A stretch of DNA of 64,000 bases from Aureispira sp. CCB-E (GTDB lineage: Bacteria; Bacteroidota; Bacteroidia; Chitinophagales; Saprospiraceae): assembly GCF_031326345.1 (NCBI RefSeq), contig NZ_CP133671.1:1116001-1180000 (forward strand), read 5' to 3'. The notes beneath the pieces were generated by a model. The model had not been told where the DNA came from and did no database searches. It saw nothing but the letters and a program-made list of their open reading frames with translations. Positions within the stretch are counted from its first letter, which is position 1. Every line of letters begins with the position of its first letter. The position numbers and the translations under genes were made by a program. Shown here one piece after another: positions 8,814 through 17,209 of the stretch.

Positions 8814-9545
8814 ATGAACACAATCAAATCAATAGGGGTTACAGCTTTTTTTATGATTTTGCTTGCTAGTAATTTAAGTGTTTTTATGGAGGGGCTATTG
8901 TGCGTCTTTCCGCCTAGTAATGATTATAGTTTTATAGGGAAAACTAGTGTGCAAGACCCTAATTCAGGAATAGGAACATTAGCGGTAGCAGCAGACAAGA
9001 TGAATGTATTTTATATCGGTGTTGAAAACCCTATTACGGTAGCTGCATCAGGATTGGATAATAATAATTTATCTATCAAATCAGAAGGAGCGATAATTAC
9101 CCAACAAGGAAACGGGCATTATACCGTAACTTGTCAGAAGCCTGGGCAAGCAACCATAACCGTTACTAATAAAAGTACTGGTCAGTCTCAAACCGCTAAT
9201 TTCAGAGTAAAACGAATCCCTGATCCTGTTGTTGTTTTAGCAAATAAAATGAATGGCTTAATTGGGTCGGGCGAATTTAAAGCTCAACCAGGTTTGGTAG
9301 CAAGGTTGAATAATTTTGATATGGACCTAAGATGTGCCATACAATCCTATACGTTGTATTACGCTTGTAAAAGTTGTGATGTGCTGGAATATAAAGGGAT
9401 TGGCGGACGTTTTACGGGAACTATTGCAGATGTAATCAAAAAAGCCAAACCAGGAGATCAATACGCGTTTGCAGATATAAAAGTACGTTGCCCTGGAGAT
9501 ATTATTGGGAGAAAAATCAATGGCTTGGCATTTCAGATTAAATAG
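8814..9545 (+). CDS. Secreted protein consisting of GldM D3 and D4 domains
   Basis: About 243 residues. The ATG at 8814 is preferred over a TTG six bases upstream. A hydrophobic N-terminus (about residues 5-25) should export it, perhaps remaining as an anchor. D3 starts near residue 60 (LAVAADKMNVFYIGVENPI) and ends at the family hinge FRVKRIPDPVV; D4 follows from about 148 (GSGEFKAQPGL) to the end (KINGLAFQIK). D1 and D2 are missing. Two extra cysteines (YACKSCD) sit where the family has YTRKRQD. It lies 12 bases behind the D4-only gene and ahead of a two-way terminator, so the two are probably co-transcribed. Confidence 0.85.
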   Translation: MNTIKSIGVTAFFMILLASNLSVFMEGLLCVFPPSNDYSFIGKTSVQDPNSGIGTLAVAADKMNVFYIGVENPITVAASGLDNNNLSIKSEGAIITQQGNGHYTVTCQKPGQATITVTNKSTGQSQTANFRVKRIPDPVVVLANKMNGLIGSGEFKAQPGLVARLNNFDMDLRCAIQSYTLYYACKSCDVLEYKGIGGRFTGTIADVIKKAKPGDQYAFADIKVRCPGDIIGRKINGLAFQIK

Positions 9546-9587
9546 CAGAAGCTGACAAAACTTAATACGCTGTCGATATTTTTACAA

Positions 9588-9636
9588 AAGAAATATCTTT
9601 ATAATAATCAATCAAATGCTTCTCAAAAAATGAATG
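9588..9636 (-). pseudogene. Remnant of a DASH-type photolyase coding sequence
   Basis: On the minus strand this stretch reads SFFEKHLIDYYKDIS. The intact DASH gene contains SFFEKHLIDYDIS. At the DNA level 9608-9636 matches 9841-9869 at 27 of 29 bases, with flanking GAAATATC also shared and a six-base insertion. It is a short duplicated or leftover piece just downstream of the intact gene and is not translated in any gene here. Confidence 0.65.
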
Positions 9637-9643
9637 ATACTAC

Positions 9644-9676
9644 TTTTGAATGCCCATTGTAGTAGGGCATTCAAAA
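9644..9676. terminator. Two-way terminator between the GldM-fragment genes and the photolyase operon
   Basis: A perfect 12-bp inverted repeat (9644-9655 and 9665-9676; TTTTGAATGCCC) with a nine-base loop has T-rich ends on both strands. The genes on either side converge. Confidence 0.88.
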
Positions 9677-9700
9677 TAGATTTTTGATCCTATAAATATA

Positions 9701-10975
9701 TTATTGATTCCACAAGTTGCAGTACGTACCATCTGGATCATAGCGTTCTTGCTGAAGGGTTGGATTAAATACTTTATTACGAGTATTATTACCCACACCT
9801 GCTACATACATCCAATTGCACCAATTGAGTGAAATATCATAATCAATCAAGTGTTTCTCAAAAAATGAAGCTCCCCAACGCCAATCAATTTTTAGATGGT
9901 GAACAAGATAGCTCGCCACATTTTGGCGTCCTCTATTACTCATATAGCCTGTAGCAACCAATTCTTTCATGTTAGCATTAATAAACGGGTGGTCGGTATT
10001 ACCTATACACCATTGCTCAAATTTCTTAATATCGTTGGAATAATTCTTAGGTTCCTTATCCTGAATTCCTTGGATAGAGTAAATTTTGGTGTGTCCTTGA
10101 AGAGCTACTAACAAGAAATATTCCCGCCAAAGCAATTCAAATAATAACCAATAGGTGCTATCATTTTTTTCTACTTGTGCCTCAAAGTCTTTAATCGCAT
10201 AATATACTTGTACGGGAGATAAATTGCCTAAAGCCAAATAAGCCGAAAGTTTGGAGGAATAGTTTTCGCCAATCAATTCGTTTCGAGTCTCTTTATAATC
10301 CGTGATAGCTTTAGATTCCCACAAATAATAATTAAGTCGTTCATGAGCAGCCGTTTCTCCACCCATAAAAGGATAAGCAGAATTAGGGTGCTTGGGGTGT
10401 TGAATCAGTTCTAGGGTATCTGAAAATTTATGACTGTCTTTGAATTTTTTTAACAATGGTTTTTGAGTTTTGTCACGGATATCCAAGTTGGCTTCCATTT
10501 CTTTGCGAAAAGGGGTGAATACTTTGGGCAATTCTGTGAAAGGTAATTCTTCCATAGCAACCAAATTATCATCTTCACAAGTAAAAACAGCCGTGAACTC
10601 ACAGAAAGCCCCTAACAAGTTTCCTTCATAGGTTCCTCTAGGATAGGAAGTAACCGTATATTCTATGTCATAAGTTTTGCAAATAGTTTTGAGTCTAGAA
10701 ACTAGATTTTTATCTTCTTTTAGAATGATTAAATCAATCTTTTCTTTTGCCAGAGATGCTTTTAAATCGAGAGCAGCTTCTATTAAAAATTGCCGTCTAA
10801 ATGTGCCCATTTCTTGACCAATTTCATTCAAATGAGTATTTGCTTTTTCGGGAATAACAAGTACAGGGACTACATTCCAAAAATGGAAGTAGGCGTAGTA
10901 CAAAGATGGGTTATCTTGTAAACGCAAGTTGTTTTGAAAGAGGTATAGACAAGTATTTAGATTACAGTTGTTCAA
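9701..10975 (-). CDS. DASH-type cryptochrome/photolyase
   Basis: A 424-residue flavoprotein with an N-terminal antenna-binding alpha/beta domain (about 1-130, LYLFQNNLRLQDNPSL) and a C-terminal helical FAD domain (about 190-415) including YLALGNLSPVQVY, WRWGASFFEKHLIDYDIS and GVGNNTRNKVFNP, the latter typical of DASH proteins. DASH members repair cyclobutane pyrimidine dimers mainly in single-stranded DNA and may act in light sensing. The start is a TTG that overlaps the end of the upstream photolyase by 14 bases; no in-frame ATG lies nearby and a stop codon lies just upstream, so translational coupling is likely. It is the last gene of the four-gene operon. Confidence 0.9.
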   Translation of the reverse strand: MNNCNLNTCLYLFQNNLRLQDNPSLYYAYFHFWNVVPVLVIPEKANTHLNEIGQEMGTFRRQFLIEAALDLKASLAKEKIDLIILKEDKNLVSRLKTICKTYDIEYTVTSYPRGTYEGNLLGAFCEFTAVFTCEDDNLVAMEELPFTELPKVFTPFRKEMEANLDIRDKTQKPLLKKFKDSHKFSDTLELIQHPKHPNSAYPFMGGETAAHERLNYYLWESKAITDYKETRNELIGENYSSKLSAYLALGNLSPVQVYYAIKDFEAQVEKNDSTYWLLFELLWREYFLLVALQGHTKIYSIQGIQDKEPKNYSNDIKKFEQWCIGNTDHPFINANMKELVATGYMSNRGRQNVASYLVHHLKIDWRWGASFFEKHLIDYDISLNWCNWMYVAGVGNNTRNKVFNPTLQQERYDPDGTYCNLWNQ

Positions 10976-12500
10976 TGTTATTTAAATATTTAGAAGCTTG
11001 TTGTAATATAATATCCTGCTCTTTTGAGCCAAATTTTTCCCAGATATGATATACCATACTCATTCTAGGATTAGATTTTAGTAGGTTTTTGTGTTGATGA
11101 ATAAAGTTCCAGTACAAGGCGTTAAAAGGACAGGCTTTATCTCCTGTTTTTTCTTTTTTATTGTAATGACAATTTTGGCAATAATTGCTCATCTTGTTGA
11201 TATAATTAGCAGAAGCACAATACGGCTTGGTGCCAACAATACCACCATCAGCAAATTGACTCATTCCCCTAGTGTTGGTAATTTCTACCCACTCAAAAGC
11301 ATCCATATAAATACCTAAGTACCAATTGTCCACATCCGTAGGATTGATGCCAGAAATCAGGCAAAAGTTACCTGTTATCATCAACCTTTGAATATGATGA
11401 GCATATCCATAATCTAGGGATTGTTGAATCGCTTTTTGTAGGCAATTCATTTTTGTGTTGCCTGTCCAAAAAAAAGCTGGCAAATCCCTTTGAGCATCTA
11501 ATTTATTAAGCTGTTGATAGCCGGGCATTTCTCTCCAATAGATTCCTCGCATAAATTCTCTCCATCCTAATATTTGGCGAATAAAACCTTCTGCTTGAGC
11601 AATATCAACCACCTTGTTATGTCGATAAACTTTTTCTACAGCTACTATAACCTCTTTAGGCGAAATAAGTTTAATATTAAGTGAAAAAGATAATCGACTA
11701 TGGTACAAACTCCAATGTTCTTGATGCATTGCATCTTGGTAAAGACCAAAAAAAGGAAGCATTCGTTGTAGGAAATCGTCTAAAAGATTTAGGGCTTCTT
11801 GTCTATTTAAGGGCCATATAAATGCTTTGGGGACAATATGCCCAATATATTTTAAGTTAGCAGTTTGGATGTCTTTATAAATAGAACCAACATCATGCTT
11901 TAGCAGGTATGGTGCTTCGATAGAATGCTTTCGAGGGATTTTTTTGCGATTTTCTTTATCATAATTCCAAATTCCTCCAACGGGTTCGGTATCCTCCATT
12001 AAGATGTCGTGCTTTTTGCGCATGGCTCTATAAAAAGACTCCATAATGGTTGCTTTCTTCTGTTTGAAAAAGAGCGTTAAGTCTTCTCTTTGAGTATAAA
12101 AATGTTCGGAATCCACTGCTAGGGAGGTAATATTTAGTTGATTGCAATAAGTGCGAAGCAGTTGATCTAGACGATACTCATCAGGTAGTTGATATTCAAA
12201 ATGTTGAATTTGATATTGGTGTATTAATGTATCAACATTATCAGCAAACGATTGTTGGTTATTCTGATCAGATATTTTGTAATAACAGACAGCATGCCCG
12301 TTTGCCTTCAGCTGAGTATTGAATTGACGCATTGCTCCAAAAATGCCAACAATTTTCTGTATGTGATGGGTTACGTAAGCACTTTCGGGCTCAATTTCCA
12401 TCATGACATAAAGTACCTGATTATCTACTTGTCTGAACCATGAATGTTGTTCGTTCAGTTGATCACCTAATATTAACCGCAAAGTAGTATAAGTCCTCAT
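10962..12500 (-). CDS. Iron-sulfur bacterial cryptochrome / (6-4) photolyase family protein
   Basis: A 512-residue protein of the deoxyribodipyrimidine-photolyase-related (FeS-BCP) group. It starts with the characteristic LRLILGDQLNEQHSWF. The four cysteines expected to bind a [4Fe-4S] cluster are visible: one in TGNFCLISGINP and three in YCQNCHYNKKEKTGDKAC, with the C-x2-C-x12-C spacing of the characterised Agrobacterium PhrB. Members repair (6-4) photoproducts using FAD, a lumazine-type antenna and the cluster. The start lies 37 bases behind the DUF2805-like gene; its end overlaps the DASH gene. Substrate is inferred from family, not seen. Confidence 0.9.
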   Translation of the reverse strand: MRTYTTLRLILGDQLNEQHSWFRQVDNQVLYVMMEIEPESAYVTHHIQKIVGIFGAMRQFNTQLKANGHAVCYYKISDQNNQQSFADNVDTLIHQYQIQHFEYQLPDEYRLDQLLRTYCNQLNITSLAVDSEHFYTQREDLTLFFKQKKATIMESFYRAMRKKHDILMEDTEPVGGIWNYDKENRKKIPRKHSIEAPYLLKHDVGSIYKDIQTANLKYIGHIVPKAFIWPLNRQEALNLLDDFLQRMLPFFGLYQDAMHQEHWSLYHSRLSFSLNIKLISPKEVIVAVEKVYRHNKVVDIAQAEGFIRQILGWREFMRGIYWREMPGYQQLNKLDAQRDLPAFFWTGNTKMNCLQKAIQQSLDYGYAHHIQRLMITGNFCLISGINPTDVDNWYLGIYMDAFEWVEITNTRGMSQFADGGIVGTKPYCASANYINKMSNYCQNCHYNKKEKTGDKACPFNALYWNFIHQHKNLLKSNPRMSMVYHIWEKFGSKEQDIILQQASKYLNNIEQL

Positions 12501-12537
12501 GTATTATTTATTAGTAGCAGCACAGCTAACTATTGAT

Positions 12538-12834
12538 TTATCGTTTAGAAATTTTATTGTTGGAGACAGAGCGTTGCCGAGAACATTTAAAGCGTCCTGC
12601 TTCAAAGTTTCTTTTATTGGCATGTTTTGTTTTTCTACCAGAAACTCGTTTGCGCCACATTTTAAAACTAGAAGGCTTCATTTGTTGGCGCATCAATTGA
12701 ATAACTTGAGCTTCTGAGAGTCCAAACTGAAATTCAATTGCATCAAAAGTAGTGCGATCTTCCCAAGCCATTTCTATAATTCTATCCTTTTCTCTAGGAC
12801 TCAGTTCTTTTAGCTGTTTTTCTTGGATTTGCAT
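12538..12834 (-). CDS. Small DUF2805/TIGR03643-like protein in the photolyase operon
   Basis: A 98-residue basic protein. Residues about 9-70 (SPREKDRIIEMAWEDRTTFD, then LSEAQVIQLMRQQMKPSSFK and MWRKRVSGRKTKH) match the small TIGR03643 family of unknown function. The predicted helices and LSEAQVIQLMR look like a helix-turn-helix, so DNA binding is possible. The tail is Lys/Arg/Ser rich. Its start overlaps the preceding photolyase gene by 41 bases, so it is translated from the same message. Being locked between photolyase genes suggests a role in the light/repair response, but no function is established. Confidence 0.75.
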   Translation of the reverse strand: MQIQEKQLKELSPREKDRIIEMAWEDRTTFDAIEFQFGLSEAQVIQLMRQQMKPSSFKMWRKRVSGRKTKHANKRNFEAGRFKCSRQRSVSNNKISKR

Positions 12835-14290
12835 GAATTTTTAATATTCTTTTTGTTTCCTGTTTAACAATAGGGTCTTTTTTTATAGACCAAAATAAAT
12901 CTCTTGCTCGTTTGCCTGTTTGGGCGGTATCAACAATAGGCAGCGGATAATGCTTGCCGAGTACAAAGTTGATTCTAGATGCTTCTAAGGGAGGCAATGT
13001 CCAGGGCATATGAATGTACTCATGAGAAATGGATTGCAACTCAGGCACCCATTGTTTTATGAATAAACCTTTGGGGTCGTGTTCCAATGATTGTTTTATA
13101 GGATTGTATATGCGAACGATGTTAATTCCTGTAATGCTTGCTTGCATTTGAATTTGAGGGAAATGAATTCCTGGCTCAAAATCCAAAAACAATGCGCCTA
13201 AATATTCTGCTGCAATCTTCCAATCTTGCAAAAGATGTTGGGTGAAAAAGGAAACAAGCATGGCTCGCATTCTAAAATTAATATAACCTGTTCGAATCAA
13301 ACAACGCATACACGCATCTACTAAAGGATATCCTGTTTGACCTTCTTTCCAACGTTTTATGTAAGATGGATTATGGTCTATTGTTAGAGCAGTATAGCCT
13401 CGATTTAAAGGTAAAGACTCCATGGTAATTTCATCTTCAAACTTTTGAATAAAGTGACTTCTCCAAGTCAATCGATCTATAAAACCACGCAATAATTTTC
13501 CATTGGTATGTTGTGCTTGTCTTATTTTGGTTGCTTGATAAACTTTTCGGAGGCTGATATGTCCCCAAGCCAAATATGGCGATAACCTACTGCAACTTGT
13601 TCTGCTTTCTAGTGGTTTAGAAATATGCCACCTATAGTGCTCGTAACGCTTATCTAAAAAACTTTTCAAGATTTTTAATCCAAGTCGTTCACCGCCTATT
13701 TGAAAAGCTTGTTTTTTATTGATAGTAGGAAATTGTTTGGTAAAATGGGTAGCATCAAAAGTCGTTGATAAATTACTAGGCAGAGCTATAAATTCCGCTT
13801 GGGTATAATCTGTAACTGGAATGCTTGTTTCCATATAGATATACCAATCTTTAAACCAATTGTCTCGATTAAAAACGGCACGCCTAACGCCTTCTGTAGC
13901 ATAATCGTACCAAGGTATTTTTTTACTTTCTAAAAATTTTTTAATCCTCTTATCTCTGTCAAATGTCCATTGTATGCCTGATTCTTGACTAGAGTAGAGC
14001 GCTTTTATTCTAAAGTGTTTTTGACAAGCGATTAAAAAACGTAAAAAATCACCTTTAATAACTTGAAGGTTGTGTGGGTGTAGTGTTCTGAGTTGAAGGT
14101 GCAAGTCTCTAAGTCCTTCTACAACAAATTGCCAATGCCGTTGGCTGTATAAAGGCATATCTATTAATGGAGGTTCAAAACAATAGACCAACAGAATAGG
14201 AACCCCATCCAATATTGCATTGTGAAGTGGTAAGTGGTCGTGCAAACGAACGTCTCTTTTTAACCATACTATGTTAATTTCCTTTTTCAT
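12794..14290 (-). CDS. Cryptochrome/photolyase family protein (class distinct from DASH)
   Basis: About 498 residues from the ATG at 14290 (MKKEINIVWLKRD); an in-frame ATG at 14308 would add six residues, but the usual family start is close to the INIVWLKRD strand. The N-terminal domain binds the antenna cofactor. The C-terminal FAD domain shows SRLSPYLAWGHISLRKVY (about 235-250), GQTGYPLVDACMRCLIRTGY and NFRMRAMLVSFFTQHLLQDW, followed by an unusual long tail to RTES. It is the first gene of the operon and its 3' end overlaps the DUF2805-like gene. It resembles CPD photolyase/cryptochrome proteins common in marine Bacteroidota. Whether it repairs DNA or senses light cannot be told from sequence. 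Confidence 0.88.
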   Translation of the reverse strand: MKKEINIVWLKRDVRLHDHLPLHNAILDGVPILLVYCFEPPLIDMPLYSQRHWQFVVEGLRDLHLQLRTLHPHNLQVIKGDFLRFLIACQKHFRIKALYSSQESGIQWTFDRDKRIKKFLESKKIPWYDYATEGVRRAVFNRDNWFKDWYIYMETSIPVTDYTQAEFIALPSNLSTTFDATHFTKQFPTINKKQAFQIGGERLGLKILKSFLDKRYEHYRWHISKPLESRTSCSRLSPYLAWGHISLRKVYQATKIRQAQHTNGKLLRGFIDRLTWRSHFIQKFEDEITMESLPLNRGYTALTIDHNPSYIKRWKEGQTGYPLVDACMRCLIRTGYINFRMRAMLVSFFTQHLLQDWKIAAEYLGALFLDFEPGIHFPQIQMQASITGINIVRIYNPIKQSLEHDPKGLFIKQWVPELQSISHEYIHMPWTLPPLEASRINFVLGKHYPLPIVDTAQTGKRARDLFWSIKKDPIVKQETKRILKIHANPRKTAKRTES

Positions 14291-14308
14291 AAGTATAATT
14301 TTAACCAT

Positions 14309-14524
14309 TGTTGTACAATAATGTTCACACTAATTTTTTAATTACCGAATTAAAAATCAATCAATTTAAAGATGCTCATTGATTTTGATTATCACAATAC
14401 TATATATATGCCTATAAAGCTTTAATAGGTTAAGGCTTGAAGAAATAGAACGTATTCAGAATCAAGAAATAGAGTTGTCACTAAGCGTTTTATTTTAAAA
14501 ACTAAAAAAAATAAATTGAATAAT
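14309..14524. other. Divergent spacer between the photolyase operon and the second gldN
   Basis: AT-rich spacer that must hold the photolyase-operon promoter on the minus strand. No clear TTTG/TAnnTTTG pair or palindromic operator was recognised. Confidence 0.4.
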
Positions 14525-14561
14525 TGTAACCTTTTGAAGCTTGGTAATTATGACTACAAAG
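14525..14561 (+). promoter_or_regulatory. Putative alternative-sigma promoter of the second gldN (shared motif, copy 4)
   Basis: TGTAACCTTT at 14525-14534, 13 bases, TTAT at 14548-14551 followed by GACTAC. It lies about 80 bases before the second gldN. The TTATnnnTAC tail matches the gldL copy. Confidence 0.6.
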
Positions 14562-14630
14562 AGTGCTAACGAGTTTCTTTGCCTTTTACTCCAACACTTT
14601 TGATTAGTTAATAATTAAAATTGAAAAAAA

Positions 14631-15497
14631 ATGATGACGAAAAAAATAATGTCTGCTTTTGTATGGAGCTTTTGTTTTTTAGTTGGGACAACAACTTTTG
14701 CGCAGAATAACAATGTAACAGAATCAGGAAATATAGAAAAAGCAAGTCCTAGAGATGGTTTTTATGATCGTTACCTGCACAAAGAAAAACAAGTGTTGCC
14801 ATACGACTATATCCATGAAAAGGATGTATTTTGGGAAAAACGTGTTTGGAGATTGATTGATACACGTGAAAAGCGAAACCATATTTTTAGAAATGAACAA
14901 GCTCCATTTATCAATATCTTGATTGAAGCAGGAAAATCAGGAGACATCACCTTGTATCACCATTCTTTTGGTAGTGAATTTTCTACACCAATGACTCAAG
15001 CCGAAGCAGAAACAATAGGCGTTTCTATTGATACAACAATTATTTTTAGACCAGAAGATTTTACAGAAGAAACCGTAATTGTTCGCAATGAATTAAATTG
15101 GGAAGACATCACGAAATATCGTATCAAGGAAGTTTATTTCTTTGATGAAGAAACCTCAAGTATGGATGTTCGCATTTTGGGAATTGCTCCAATTATAGAT
15201 CGTAGAGATGACAATGGAAACTATTTAAATTCAGGACCTATGTTTTGGGCATACTACCCAGAATTAAGAGAGACCTTAGCACGCACAGAGGCGTTTAATA
15301 CAGAAAATGACGCTGCTCGTATGAGTTGGGAAGATATTTTTGAAGCTCGTATGTTCTCAGGCTACATTACCAAAGAGTCTAACGTATACGATCGTAGAAT
15401 TAAAGATTATAAGAACGAACCAATGGCTGTATTATTGGAGTCTGATAAAATAAAAGAAGGGATTTTTCATTTTGAACACGATCTTTGGACGTACTAA
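14631..15497 (+). CDS. Second GldN paralog
   Basis: A 288-residue exported GldN homolog with a signal peptide (about 1-24, ending TTTFAQ). It is very close to the first copy through DGFYDRYLHKEKQVLPYDYI, HEKDVFWEKRVWRLID, EVYFFDEETSSMDVRILGIA, SGPMFWAYYPELRETLAR and the final DKIKEGIFHFEHDLW. An alternative ATG is three bases downstream. It has its own copy of the promoter-like motif. With the second gldM it forms an apparent second gldM-gldN set, now split by the photolyase operon. It may build alternative GldK/N rings or replace the first GldN under other conditions. Confidence 0.93.
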   Translation: MMTKKIMSAFVWSFCFLVGTTTFAQNNNVTESGNIEKASPRDGFYDRYLHKEKQVLPYDYIHEKDVFWEKRVWRLIDTREKRNHIFRNEQAPFINILIEAGKSGDITLYHHSFGSEFSTPMTQAEAETIGVSIDTTIIFRPEDFTEETVIVRNELNWEDITKYRIKEVYFFDEETSSMDVRILGIAPIIDRRDDNGNYLNSGPMFWAYYPELRETLARTEAFNTENDAARMSWEDIFEARMFSGYITKESNVYDRRIKDYKNEPMAVLLESDKIKEGIFHFEHDLWTY

Positions 15498-15547
15498 AAG
15501 TAAAATAACCTCTTACATAAAAATTAGCGTTTTTATTATTAAACATG

Positions 15548-15583
15548 AGTCATCCCGAATTTTTCGGCGATGACTTTTTTTTT
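15548..15583 (+). terminator. Terminator formed by the left end of the insertion sequence
   Basis: AGTCATC-CCG (15548-15557) pairs with CGG-CGATGACT (15565-15575) with one bulge, followed by a T run. The left arm is part of the inverted repeat of the insertion sequence. It stops incoming transcription from the second gldN and shields the transposase gene. Confidence 0.78.
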
Positions 15584-15638
15584 GGAAAAAAGATAGGAAT
15601 CTACTAGATTTAATTACCACAAAAAATTAGAGATTCCT

Positions 15639-17003
15639 ATGTATTATAATAAACTACAAGATACAGAAAATATCAATAAAGAGAATGGAGCAGGATGGAC
15701 AATTTTACATCGCTCACATCAATACTTGTCTAAATTACTCTTAAAACTAGATGAAGATTTAGATAAACGTTTGGTGCGTACATTTTATAATGTATTTATA
15801 GCAGTTTTAATGTCAAGAAATCGTTCAGATGCCTTGCTATTGACCGAGTTAGGCGCCTTAGTTCTTGGTCCTAAAAAAGCTAAAGCAGGAGTAAAACGTG
15901 TGAGTAATTTATTTCGCAGTAAGAAATGGGATTACCAAATAATAGATCAACATTTAGAAGAAGAGTTTGTTGCTAGATTGGAAGATAAGCAAGAATTAGG
16001 AAAAAGTTGGTTGATGCTCTGGGATGATAGTGTACTAGAAAAGCCCGAAAGTTGGTTTAGTGAAGGGCTAAGCCCAGTACACAGTAAGAAGAGTCAACGG
16101 TTAACACGAATAAAACCAGGTTATTATGATAAGCATAAACGTATTTGTGTTCCTGGATTTGAGTGGTCGGGTGCAGTTTTAACCTCCTTGCATGCGAAGG
16201 AAGTTCCTCAAATATCTAAAATGCGTTGGTTTGCCACAAGAGGTAAACATAAAGAGGAAAGTTCGGAGATATTTTATCGGATGTTTAATGCTCTAAATAA
16301 ACGTGTAGCATCTACACAAGCGGATGTGCTTCATGTCTTTGATAGAGGTTATGCCAATGGTGTTTTTGTAGAACGTATGCTCAACTTTAAAGCAAAGTTT
16401 CTAGTTCGTTGGAAAAAGCTTAATAATTTGATTGATGAAAATGGAGTGAAGAAAAATACCTATCGTCTTTCTCTGGGACAAAAAGCTAAGGATCATCGCC
16501 TAATATGGGATAATATTCGGAAAGAAACGAGAAGCGTCAAAATACTCTACCGAAAAGTAGCTCATCCATGGTTTCCCCAAACAGATTTATACCTCGTTAT
16601 TGTTCGTGATAAACGCAAAGGCACTTCTCCTATGTACTTGCTAACCAATGAAGTAATTGACACTTGTGGCAAAGCATGGGAAATGTTCTATTCTTATATG
16701 AAACGATGGGATATTGAACAGGTTTTTAGATATGGAAAATCAGAGTTGGGTATGGAGTCTCCTAGGCTTTGGTTCTTTGAAAATCGTCTTAAAATGTTGA
16801 TGTTAGTTACTTTGGTAATGGATTTTTTGTTTCGGATGTTGAGGAACTTTAGAGCAACTATGACTACTATCATTAATATTTGGTGTCCTAGAACAGGAAA
16901 TCGGCACCGAAAGACTTCGATGCCGATTTACAGACTTAGAAAAGCCATCCATTTTATCTTAACATTTTTATTTTGTCAATGTGCTTTAGAAAATTCGGGA
17001 TGA
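15639..17003 (+). CDS. IS4-family DDE transposase
   Basis: A 454-residue transposase. The catalytic triad is visible: Asp129 or Asp130 in MLWDDSVLEKPES, Asp235 in HVFDRGYANG and Glu360 in WDIEQVFRYGK. The YREK signature of IS4 (Y-x2-R-x3-E-x6-K) is exact in YMKRWDIEQVFRYGK. The frame is uninterrupted and the stop lies inside the right inverted repeat region, so the element could still be active. It starts 95 bases inside the left end. Confidence 0.95.
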   Translation: MYYNKLQDTENINKENGAGWTILHRSHQYLSKLLLKLDEDLDKRLVRTFYNVFIAVLMSRNRSDALLLTELGALVLGPKKAKAGVKRVSNLFRSKKWDYQIIDQHLEEEFVARLEDKQELGKSWLMLWDDSVLEKPESWFSEGLSPVHSKKSQRLTRIKPGYYDKHKRICVPGFEWSGAVLTSLHAKEVPQISKMRWFATRGKHKEESSEIFYRMFNALNKRVASTQADVLHVFDRGYANGVFVERMLNFKAKFLVRWKKLNNLIDENGVKKNTYRLSLGQKAKDHRLIWDNIRKETRSVKILYRKVAHPWFPQTDLYLVIVRDKRKGTSPMYLLTNEVIDTCGKAWEMFYSYMKRWDIEQVFRYGKSELGMESPRLWFFENRLKMLMLVTLVMDFLFRMLRNFRATMTTIINIWCPRTGNRHRKTSMPIYRLRKAIHFILTFLFCQCALENSG

Positions 17004-17209
17004 CTCATGTTTTTTTTAAAACAAGAAAGTGTTTTAATGAGGTAGTTGATAGATTTTTGTTTTTTTGTAAACAAAAAAGTTTTATTTTGTTGAATTTTGC
17101 ATCTTTTTGTTGAAACAAAATTTTTCAAAAAACGTATACTATACTAACAATAAACAAATAGAAATATTGGCAGAGATACTATCTATTACTACAAATAAAA
17201 ATCTTGACA

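Larger units (their letters stand above)
15544..17009 (+). mobile_element. Intact IS4-family insertion sequence, about 1.47 kb
   Basis: Perfect 20-bp terminal inverted repeats, CATGAGTCATCCCGAATTTT at 15544-15563 and its complement at 16990-17009, enclose one full transposase gene. AAA/TTT flanks extend the symmetry to 23 bp. The flanking A/T-rich DNA does not show an exact target duplication. The element lies just behind the second gldN and breaks no recognisable gene. Confidence 0.93.

Noticed and set aside
15530-17022. Target-site duplication around the IS4 element
   Set aside because: The flanks are both A/T runs (TTATTATTAAA versus TTTTTTTTAAA) and do not match exactly, so no duplication is claimed.
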